In this document: positions 1 through 7,948 of the stretch, piece after piece
How the letters are laid out: each line of letters begins with the position of its first letter
Position numbering within the stretch: the stretch's first letter is position 1
Assembly: GCA_027596945.1 (NCBI GenBank)
Contig: JADGJH010000549.1
Coordinates: 1 to 10,283, forward strand
From: Physocladia obscura
Lineage: Eukaryota; Chytridiomycota; Chytridiomycetes; Chytridiales; Chytriomycetaceae
Length of the DNA: 10,283 nucleotides
Direction of reading: 5' to 3'
Notes under the pieces: model-generated
Database searches by the model: none
Told to the model about the DNA's origin: nothing
The model's input: the letters and a program-made list of their open reading frames with translations, nothing else
Program-made: the position numbers and the translations under genes

Positions 1-2441
1 AGAATCAGTATCAATAGCATTTCCATTGTCATCTGAAGAAGAAACTGCAGGGTTGTGAAGAAATCTGCAAACTTCTCGGCAGTTACTATCAGTTCTTTGT
101 TGTATATTTGAATTGCTTTGCACCAGTTCCATAGTGCAAACCAATGGTTGCAAAGTCCTCTTAAATCTGTAGACAATACAATGGTTAGCTTTCATAGCAT
201 TATGCAAGTGTTTTGCTTCCTGACCTAAAGTCTTAATTGTACGTCTGATTCTTTTTGTGAACTGGTCAACACTGTCCAACAGATCCTCAGCAATATTAGC
301 TGTTTCATAAAGCTGTCTCAAGCCCTCTTCACAAACAGTTCCCTGACTCATTAGAATTTGGATGTGTTGTGGGGGCAGCCATTTGATGGGGAGGCGTTGA
401 ATTCAGAATGGTATTTGCCCAGTCTCACCAAATAAAATCCTCAGCAGCCCAGTGCGGGTGAATACATTTGAGTTCTTTGACTACTTCTGCAATACAGGCT
501 TTGTTTGGTGCTCCAGAACAGTCAGTGCGATTTGCTGGCAGAGTCAAGACTTCGCTGTTGAATTTTTCCCAATCTTGAATGAAATGGAATAGATATAGAT
601 GAAACACGTTACTCCACCTTGTGTATTCCCTAAATTTTGAAGAATTTGAGGGGTCAGCGCAGTTGTTTTATCCTGAATATCTGGTGTAAAATACAATGAT
701 TATAATGAATATGTTGATAAAAAGAACAGCACTAACCATCACCATATGAGTATTTGCTACTTCCTTTACACAGTTCCACATACAAGCCAAACTGCTCAAC
801 TGTCAGTGGATGATCATCAAGAGTATAATTTTCCATTTTGACATTGTGTATAGCTCTTCCTTTGATGTTTGGAAGTGCAACATTCCAGATGCCCTGAACT
901 ACTGCAGGAACATCATCTCCTTCAACAATTACAGCAGCGGTGGCTTGACCAACTTTTTGCTTCTTACAAATCTTGAGCGCCGGCTTTATTGTTAGTTTAT
1001 ATGCTTTTTCCATTACATATTAAAAACTCGGATTTTCTCACTTCTGGGTTTTGAAAACTCGGAAATTGGACATTTGGTTCAAAACTCTCAATATTAATTT
1101 TAATAAACTTGACTATTATTCATCAGAGAAAGAAGATCTTATTTGAGATATTCCTGTCATTCCAACTTGGAAATTGTATAAGCACTAAAGAATCTCCAAG
1201 TAATTTTTCCTAATCACTTAATTAATGAAATCCCTAACTGAAGCCAACAATAGACTTTTTCAACAAATTCTATTCCACATTCAGCTGCTTGATGAATATC
1301 AGTAATTGCATTGCTCATTTGTGTTAAGAAACACTGTACAACAAACTTTGTGTGTTTCAGTAAAAACTGTCCTACCTTTGTGTGCTTCAGTAAAAACTGT
1401 AAACATCACAAAGATAACTTTCCATTGCTTAAATACCCATTTTTAAATAGAATTTTCTGAAACATTTTCCTCTGACAAATTGCTGACTAACTAAATTCGC
1501 TATTGTTAAATTTTCACTTTTAATTTTTTGCTGTTTCTACCCAGTGCCAGCATTCTTCTCAATTTGAGCGAGATGCTCCCAAGTTTTTGAGACACATACT
1601 CCAGATCTCCATCTTTCAAAGGTATCACAATTTTTGTGAACATGTTGAATCCTGTAAAAAAAGTAGTATGTGCAGTGACACCATACTGTACAGGAGTCTC
1701 GTTCACATCTGGGAGCTTATTGCAAAATGCGCAGCGCATTTCTCCATCATTACATGATCCTGGACAATTGTGAAACATCCATACAATGCATCTATTTGCA
1801 CCAAAACAGAGAACCCCTGTTGCAAATACTGAGTGCAGCCATCCATTGTACATTGCATTTTGTGTTTCAGCATTATTTGGTTTTGGTCACAATAATTCTT
1901 GTTGTGAACAAATCCCCATTTTTTTTGAATGAGTGACTCTTTAGTGGTGATTTGGCAACTCCATTCTGCTTGTTCATCATGTGTCAGCCAAGAAATTTCA
2001 GCCTGAGGTAATTTTTGCAAACTTTTGAGCTATGCAGTTTTTCCATTCTGCGGTAGCCAGGGTATAGTTTGATGGAATTGCAAACTTGAAATAGAGGCTT
2101 TTGAAATCAGCAAGTCAGCATAGAAGCAAAGTAGCAATCCAAGAACACTCAACCCCCACTTTACTGAACTAAAACTAACAACATAATGTTGTTGAAAAAT
2201 TGTCAATAGATTGTTGAAGGCTGGTTTGAAGAGTGATGTTGTGCTAATAAATGATCCTGCATCACCTTTAATGATTTTGCGCCATGCAGATGCATTCGGA
2301 TTACCCAGAGCCTTTGTTGTCAAATTCTTTCAATGCTTGATGGTCATTCAAATATGTAAAACAACTGCAAGCTTCAGTTTCTGCACTTGTGCACATTTTT
2401 GAGGCATCGGAGCATTTTGTTTTGATACATTTTTGGAGCAT
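1..2441 (-). CDS. Unrecognised multi-exon gene, 3' end beyond window edge
   Basis: I do not recognise this protein. The model starts at the ATG at 2441 and reads leftward through ten exons: 2441-2305, 2243-2165, 2002-1707, 1651-1541, 1486-1437, 1371-1256, 1107-1042, 983-784, 629-429 and 346-1. They join in one frame for 534 codons to the edge. Donors include GTAATC, GTAAAG, GTGAAC, GTAGAA, GTGAGA and GTATGT. Acceptors end in TTATTAG, CCTCAG and TTTTTACAG; the intron ending at 984 has a CTAAC branch-like site. The protein opens with a Cys-rich stretch (KCIKTKCSD, then EACSCF), has scattered Cys/His/Trp in exons 3-4, a charged segment with VIVEGDDVPAVV in exon 8, and a helix-like tail (AEDLLDSVDQFTKRIRR) in exon 10. 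No signal peptide or catalytic motif is clear. The least secure joints are exon 6 to 7, where other donors and acceptors exist, and exon 9 to 10, where the CTAAT is very close to the AG. It could instead be a decayed element. Confidence 0.42.
1346..1400. repeat. Tandem duplication of a 30-bp unit (25-bp core)
   Basis: The 25-base core at 1346-1370 recurs at 1376-1400 with one difference (T versus C). A 5-bp spacer gives a 30-bp period. Read on the minus strand, each copy begins with ACAG followed by T-rich sequence, so each carries a potential 3' splice site. It lies at the intron 5/exon 6 boundary of the unrecognised minus-strand gene. Confidence 0.85.
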
Positions 2442-2526
2442 TTATTTTGTTTCAAAGAAAATAGTGTGGAAACATTTCCATGTTTTTGTCAAATACTTTT
2501 TTGGAAGTCTTCGATAAATTTTTGTC
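2442..2526. promoter_or_regulatory. Short divergent intergenic region with an inverted repeat
   Basis: Only 85 bp separate the proposed ATG of the unrecognised minus-strand gene (2441) from the ICMT ATG (2527). At 2467-2480 the sequence TGGAAA-CA-TTTCCA forms a nearly perfect inverted repeat with a 2-base centre. It could bind a dimeric regulator serving both genes. No clear TATA element is visible. The regulatory role is inference. Confidence 0.35.
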
Positions 2527-3588
2527 ATGACTGAACGCAAAGCAAATCCAGTCGAAAACAGGAAGAATCTGTGGGGCAAACTGCGGGAACCGCATTCACA
2601 CGCACAAGTAGCCAGCATTTCTGTTGGACTCGGAGCGGCTATTGGACTCGGTGTTGGCGCGGCGATTTGGGCTTCCCAGGTTGGATTGAACAAGGAAAAG
2701 AATCCAAGCATTTCAATGATTCGATTTACTTTTTTACTGAATCAGTTAACTGTTTTATCTTCAGCCGTTCCGTTTGATTGGCCTATATATTGCGTTCTTG
2801 GGTCTGTTCCACTTTCTAGAGTATTTAACCACTGCCATGCACCGGCATGATGTCGGAATCAACTGTGAGTTAATTATGTGATGCATGTATATCTCGATAT
2901 ATATATGCATATTATTTAGTTCCGCAAAATTAGCTTTTGTTTTGGACCATTCCCCACAATACCATTTTGCCATGGCTTTTGGCTTTGTTGAATATTATAT
3001 CGAAGCTTTTTTTTGGCCTGAATTCAAACAACTTGATTGGATTACTCTACCAGGTAAAGCTAAATTAATTTGATTAAATTTGGAAACAGCTTTCCGATTA
3101 TTGTTGTTTTTCACCATTTTTTAAATTTTTATTCATATTTTATTTTCCAACCGCAGCTGTCGCTATTGTCCTATTCTTCCAAATTATAAGATCTCTAGCC
3201 ATGGTTACTGCTGGTGCAAATTTCACGCATCTCATTGCATTCAAAAAAGAAGATAATCATGTGCTTGTAACTGACGGAATTTACAAGTAACGAAGTTTTA
3301 TTTTTTTAATTTTTTTTTTCTAAAGGGATGCAGTTTTATTCACTTATTTTTATGTTGGACAGTTATTTACGCCATCCATCGTATACCGCCTTTTTTTATT
3401 GGGCACCACTACTTCAGCTTGGCATTTTAAAGAATCCTGTGGCTTTTGTTGGGTATCTGTTGGCGTTGCAGTTGTTTTTCAAAGGGCGAATAGCATTGGA
3501 AGAGCGGATTTTGATTCAGTTTTTTCCTGGCGAATATGAAGCTTATCGGAAACGGAGTTGGGTCCTAATTCCAGGTGTTTCTTGGTAA
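2527..3588 (+). CDS. STE14: Protein-S-isoprenylcysteine O-methyltransferase (Ste14/ICMT family)
   Basis: This enzyme methylates the C-terminal prenylcysteine of CAAX proteins (Ras, Rho, a-factor-type pheromones) at the ER, using S-adenosylmethionine. Five exons (2527-2679, 2765-2864, 2934-3053, 3157-3286, 3363-3588) give 242 residues, close to the roughly 239 of yeast Ste14. Every junction is set by alignment to the family: LFHFLEYLTTAM, then INSFVLDHSPQY, then FFWPEFKQ, then TAGANFTHLIAFKKEDNHV, then GIYNYLRHPSYTAFFYW. The RHPSY motif and the C-terminal EERILIQFFPGEYEAYRKR are the conserved methyltransferase signatures. Several hydrophobic segments fit a polytopic ER protein. Introns are 85, 69, 103 and 76 nt, in phases 0, 1, 1 and 2. 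The first donor is GTTGGA, a weak match to consensus. The start is the first ATG in frame, giving an N-terminus of family-typical length. The gene is divergent from the gene to its left and convergent with kexin. Confidence 0.93.
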
Positions 3589-3639
3589 AAAAAACAAACA
3601 AAAAACAAACTAATATACAAAAACTTTGCCACAAGGTAA

Positions 3640-3645
3640 TTTATT
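3640..3645 (-). terminator. Possible poly(A) signal of the kexin gene
   Basis: AATAAA on the minus strand lies 5 nt past the kexin stop codon (3651-3653), inside the 62-bp convergent gap with ICMT. In an AT-rich sequence it may be chance, and it sits unusually close to the stop. Confidence 0.3.
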
Positions 3646-3650
3646 GAGTG

Positions 3651-6277
3651 TTATATTGCTTTCTGTTTTTCAGTGAAGCATTTATACAAGGAAAAATAAT
3701 GGAAGGATTTGAACAGGCCTGTTATTCCTAGAAGAAAAAATACAGCAAGAGCAGACTGACGTTCCTTTGGCCAATTATTAGCAGGACGAGATTTACGCTC
3801 AAATCCACAAATTTTCTTTCCATTTTCTCCTTCAGTAATATCCCATTCATGGCAAGTACCATGTAAAGTTAATGACCATTCTACAAACTCATCTTCAGAT
3901 TCAATTCTGATTTTGCTTTTCAGAATCTCCTTTTGCGTGTACACTTCCAGCGTCCAATTGCCAAGTGGACTCTCTCCCCAGTTATGAACTGTCATAAAAG
4001 TCCAAGGATCATAACCTTCATCGCTTAAATCGTATGGACGAGGCGTGGCAAGAAACGACTGAGTTCCAGCTGGGCTTGTGAGAACAATAGTTAAATGGCG
4101 TCTTGCAGGATGAATCAATTCTATTTGAACTTGCACATGTTCAAGCAAGCTCAAAGTGGCCGAATTACTGCGACCAGTAAGTCCATTGAGATCCTGTTGC
4201 GTGATCTGAACAACTGACCTGAAGGTTGGATCATTAAAGTCTGTACCGTGATTGAATTTGGGCACTCTGACTTGCACTTGTTGTGTTTTTTTATATTTGA
4301 GTTGCTGGCTTGGCAAGATTTTTGAATGTATAGATGCGTCAACAAGAGCGTTCGCATTCAATTTCCCGAAACCATACTTATGAGAAACCGGAAATCCAGC
4401 TCCGTTGATATTCCAACCAGTGTCTTTACTGTCAGTAATATCACTATTTTTTACAATCAAGTCTTGAATATCACGCCAACCAAGTTGTGGTCTGTGAGTT
4501 TCGGTTAGACTTTCATGTGTTCATCAAAAAGCACTAGCCTCACTGAAAGCATTAGGGCAATAATTCCTGATGCGATTGGTGCCGTGGCTGATGTTCCAGA
4601 ATGAACTCCCGTACATGTACCGTTGATATCAGTGGTCCACTAATAAAATTTTTTTAGCATAAAAAAGGATAATGAAAATATCTCACTATTCCAGCACCGG
4701 CGCCGCTACTATACGTAACGGCTAAATGTGCACTGCAGAGTTCGCCATACGATGGCATATTGCCTTTGTGATTAATTGCACCAATAGCAACAGTATACAC
4801 GCTATTTGCATAACCATCAAAGTTACAATTATCTCCTTCTAAGCCACCATTTCCACTTGCAAAAACAAAAATAGATCCACGACCAGCACGTCCTTTTAAA
4901 ACACCAGCCTCCAAAGCAAGAGTAGCGAGAGGACCGGGCCCATCGAGACTGGCACCGTCATCATCGGGGCCCCAGCTGCTGCTATAAATGTGGTTAATTT
5001 GTGGTGCGTGGTTTAAGGCGCGGGCTTCGGCAGCATCAGTGTTTGTGGTTGCTGCAGAATTGATAGCGTAATTGGAGTTTGAGCTCGCGTTTGGGCTTGA
5101 GAGTAACCGCAGCCCAGCGACACGAGCCCCGAACGCAACTCCCACGCCACAAACACCATTATCTGCTGCTGCCGCTACTTGACCAGCGCATCGCGTGCCA
5201 TGTACATCGTCTGTGCCAGCATCAGGTCTTACATCTCCGCTATGTCCGGCAAAATCAAAACTGGATCCACCGCTCCAGACCTCTCCTGAAAGATCTGGAT
5301 GTAAGTAGTCGACACCATCGTCTAAAATTGCCACAGTCACGCCACTACCATTGATTCCTTTTCGCCAAACCTTGAAGTTTTTGGTTAAGTGTTTTTTTGT
5401 TTTATTATTTTTATTAAAAGTTTGTACTCAACTGGGACCACGTTAATGTCATTTCCTTTAATACGCCCTTCGTTGCCATCGTTGAACTGATCATAATTGA
5501 AATGATGAGATATTTTCGTAGTTTATTGGAATTTGTAGGGGTAATTGAAACTCGAAATGACAAGTAAAAAATAATAGGAGTAAATAAAAATAATCAGAGA
5601 ATTTTCGATACCAAGTTCCATTGTCTTGCAAAATGTGGATCATTGAAACCCATCACATTGCTTGGTGGTTTGACTTGTTGCACTTCTTGCTGTTGCTTGT
5701 CATCACGATTCTGTAAAACCGATAATGGTGCAATCTGATGCTTTACTTTCCCAAATGAACCGCGATTCCGACGATGGCCACTATTTCGGTTATTTCTTCT
5801 GCTGTTACTTTCGCGTTCTGTTGGCAATGGAAACGATGGCGTTTCGGCTTCAGAGTCATCAGCGTCAATACTAACTTCCTTCCGTCTATATCGTTTTTTG
5901 CGAGCTTGTGCAGCACCGGAAACGACTTCAACACTGATTTTTTGATTTTCAAAATAGTCTTGTGCACTTTTTTTAAACCAGTCAGTAGTGGAGGAAACGG
6001 CATTGGAGGTATACAAAAATGTGCCATCAACTATTCCGACTTGACCAAGAAACTTGAGCTCCGGATGTATTGTTGCAAATGACTGTGCAAGAGTAGCTAG
6101 ATAGGGCTCTGGTGTCAATATAACGCTGTTTTTTCCCTTGAGTGTCAAAACCCACTGTGTTTCAGCTGAACCTAATGTCGTCTGTGCGGATATATCAGAG
6201 TTGACTGCTATTGAAGAAACCAGCGAATTCATGCACATCCACAATAGAATTGCCGGGTATGTATTAAAGTTGTTCAT
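3651..6277 (-). CDS. KEX2: Kexin-like proprotein convertase (subtilisin family S8B)
   Basis: This is a Ca2+-dependent serine protease that cleaves secretory precursors after dibasic sites in the late Golgi. Exons 6277-5612, 5486-5433, 5370-4687, 4639-4539 and 4491-3651 give 781 residues. Order: signal peptide (about 1-24), propeptide ending near RKKRYRRK (126-133), Arg/Asn-rich linker, NDPHFARQWNL, catalytic domain, P-domain (about 560-718), hydrophobic segment (about 747-763) and a short tail with FHYFSLY. The triad is visible: Asp257 (AILDDGVDY), His297 (VHGTRCAG) and Ser485 (SGTSATAP). The oxyanion residue is Asn414 (ASGNGG). WTFMTVHNWGESPLGNW marks the P-domain. Introns are 125, 62, 47 and 47 nt; the first three are phase 0 and the fourth is phase 2. 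The fourth is apparently GC-AG. Donor GTTGAG of intron 2 is weak, but keeps exact alignment with yeast Kex2 (DINVVP joined to VWRKG). It appears intact and membrane-anchored; the short tail may hold a Golgi retrieval signal. Confidence 0.95.
4492..4538 (-). other. Kexin intron 4, apparent GC-AG intron
   Basis: On the minus strand the upstream exon ends GTGAG and the intron begins GCTAGT. It ends CTCACAG and contains CTAAC as a branch-like site. This join gives IIALMLSVRPQLGWRDIQ, which matches kexin/furin spacing exactly. The nearby GT donors (GTGAGG at 4543 and GTGCTT at 4534) would leave the wrong phase and soon hit a stop codon. The intron is 47 nt. Confidence 0.72.
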
Positions 6278-6388
6278 TGATTCTTATTTGTTCTTTTTGT
6301 TTTTGTTTGACAATATAAGATTAAAAACTGACATTTAACTGGATTTTTTTGTTGCTGGAAGTGATGGAATACGTGCAAATTATATCTG

Positions 6389-6437
6389 ATTGGTGATTCT
6401 ATTTTTTTGAAATTTTTTTTTGCTGGATATTGATTGG
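6389..6437 (-). promoter_or_regulatory. Two CCAAT boxes upstream of kexin
   Basis: Read on the minus strand, CACCAATCA occurs twice, with CCAAT cores at 6393-6389 and 6437-6433. They lie about 112 and 156 bp upstream of the kexin ATG (6277), in the 177-bp gap after the SCI1-like gene. CCAAT is the known site of the Hap/NF-Y complex. Spacing and orientation fit a promoter, but function is inferred. Confidence 0.4.
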
Positions 6438-6442
6438 TGTGA

Positions 6443-6448
6443 TTTATT
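6443..6448 (-). terminator. Possible poly(A) signal of the SCI1-like gene
   Basis: AATAAA on the minus strand sits 6 nt beyond the stop codon of the SCI1-like gene (6455-6457) and next to the upstream CCAAT box of kexin. It is plausible but close to the stop, and such hexamers are common in AT-rich DNA. Confidence 0.3.
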
Positions 6449-6454
6449 AATTTG

Positions 6455-7526
6455 TCAAATTTTTCCATTCGCTTTGGCAAGATCTCTGAGCATCGCTATC
6501 GTTGCGTCCTCTCTTGCTTTGAAGTCTTGCACACGAGAATCGAATTGATCTCGTTGTTGGGGCAGATTTCTCCTCTGCTCATACCTCTCCTTTCTTAGTT
6601 TTTCTCGTGCCAATCTGCCAAAATGTAAATAAAAATTAACTAAATAAATTAAATGAAAAAAGGCTTACAGGTCCTTGAATGAATCTCCGCCACCCATAAG
6701 ATCCGACTCTTTGAAAGCAATCTCTGTGTCGCGTTCTTGTTTATGAAAGGAATTTATGGATTTCTTCTTTTCTAACTGTGCTTCGCGTCCAGTCGCTTTT
6801 GGAACAAGTTCTTCCAAATCTTCCTTCCGCTTCGATTCAAATGATTTTATTTCTTTTTTTTTGAGTGCTGCATGGTAACGGGCGCGATCTTCGTCATCCA
6901 TATCTTCATCCTTGCGACTCATATTCATATTGCGTGATCGGGGTGCGACAGATGGACCCGCAGGTGAAGGACCCCAGGATTTAGAATCAGTTTTTTCTTT
7001 ATCTTTATCTTTTGATGAAAGACCCAACTCAAGGCCATCTTTTGATGTAGTCATAAAGTGGATGGAGTCTTTGGCCTCTTCCAGTTTCACTTCATCGTCG
7101 CGCGAAACTTTAAAATTCCAGCGATGCTTTGATCTTTCGTTTGAATTAACATCGGTTGTTGAAATGCCGGCATAGAATTTAGGATCCAACGAGCCTCTGC
7201 GAAAACAATATTATTTGAAAACTCCAGGAATAACATATAACAAACCGATTCCACTTCTTGACAAACTTTGAAAATAGTTCATGTGATTCTTCGGACAATA
7301 AGTTGCTAAGAAACAACTTCTTTTTTTCGCGCAGCCAAACGATAAACTCTGCGCTCTTTTCGTAAAAATGATCTGATGTGATTGGGTTTGAAACCACTGG
7401 AGAATCCGAGTCTTCTGAGTCAAAATCCTTTGACAGTTTTTTATCTTTTTTGGTCTTCTTGCTTTTGTGTTTGTGTTTGCGTTCGATGTTGTCGTTATCA
7501 CTTTCGTTGTCGTTGCGTTTGCCCAT
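6455..7526 (-). CDS. SCI1-like lysine-rich nuclear protein
   Basis: Three exons (7526-7246, 7196-6669, 6614-6455) give 322 residues. The conserved core is residues 53-103, FYEKSAEFIVWLREKKKLF then LFSKFVKKWNRGSLDPKFY. It matches the plant style cell-cycle inhibitor 1 (SCI1) family and its fungal relatives, which are often labelled RNA-splicing factor without direct proof. KHRWNFKV (117-124) and EAKDSIHF (134-141) are a second conserved block. A basic N-terminus (KHKHKSKKTKKDKK) suggests nuclear import. The C-terminal half is charged and helical, including ELVPKATGREAQLEKKK, DLMGGGDSFKDL and LAREKLRKERYEQRR. Introns are 49 and 54 nt (donors GTTTGT and GTAAGC; both phase 2). I chose the ATG at 7526 because the lysine-rich start is family-like. 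An in-frame ATG at 7625 would add 33 unconserved residues. The function is unknown in fungi; only the family assignment is supported. Confidence 0.82.
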
Positions 7527-7948
7527 TGATTTTTTTTTTGTTTTGCCAAGTTTTGTTGATACCAATAACAATAAATGCCTATCGATAGCAGACGGAATCG
7601 CGTTCGCAGCGCGAAATTTCCACACGTATCGGTATCAGCAGCGCAAACAGAAAATAATTGCTCCTTCCAGCCTCCAGACTTAAATATTACAGTGCGATCC
7701 GAAGCTGGAATATATTCGTTCGGATACTCTTCTCTCTCCGAATACTGGGCGGTAAAGTGAGTAACTGTCTTGCAATTCTTGGTTTCAATATATTTCATGA
7801 AAATTTAGCGCGAAAGCTATTTATGCATTATTTTATTGGATTGCTATGACTTTCATTAATGCCACATTTTGTGAGTGTTTTATACATGTCCAATTGTTTT
7901 AATCATTTACATCAATCATTTTAAACTTCAGCTTTTCCTATTGAATTC
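7527..7948. promoter_or_regulatory. Divergent intergenic region between SCI1-like and FN3 genes
   Basis: This 422-bp stretch holds no convincing coding exon. It contains the 10-bp palindrome CTATCGATAG (7579-7588) and three TCCGAA-type hexamers at 7698-7703, 7719-7724 (inverted) and 7737-7742. The last two form a hairpin-capable inverted repeat. A strong donor-like GTGAGT lies at 7757 and an acceptor TTCAG at 7927-7931. In no reading frame does splicing them connect an upstream ORF to the FN3 start in phase, so if used they would remove a 5' UTR intron of 175 nt. The region presumably drives both genes. Confidence 0.5.
7579..7588. promoter_or_regulatory. Perfect palindrome CTATCGATAG
   Basis: A perfect 10-bp palindrome lies 53 bp upstream of the SCI1-like ATG, within the divergent region. 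Its core TATCGATA equals the animal DRE (replication-related element), but no such factor is implied in fungi. It could be a homodimer site. Confidence 0.3.

Noticed and set aside
1506..1853. Minus-strand ORF of 115 codons as a free-standing gene
   Set aside because: A GTGAAC donor at 1706 and TTTTTACAG acceptor at 1652 divide it. Splicing links a different frame upstream (exon 3) to a different frame downstream (exon 4) in agreement of phase.
1..2441. KDZ, hAT or other named transposase
   Set aside because: I saw no DDE signature, CxC cluster of the KDZ type, terminal inverted repeats or target-site duplication, so I left it as unrecognised.
5079..5354. Plus-strand ORF of 91 codons
   Set aside because: It is antisense to the kexin catalytic exon, whose Asp and His motifs are unmistakable. 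Its composition is that of a shadow frame.
7527..7625. Upstream in-frame ATG (7625) extending the SCI1-like protein by 33 residues
   Set aside because: The extra residues resemble no family N-terminus, and they lie over the palindrome in the probable promoter. The ATG at 7526 gives the typical lysine-rich start.
7378..7683. Plus-strand ORF of 101 codons rich in Ser and Leu
   Set aside because: It is the complement of the lysine/aspartate-rich SCI1-like exon 1. The Ser/Leu runs come from reading Asp/Lys codons backwards.
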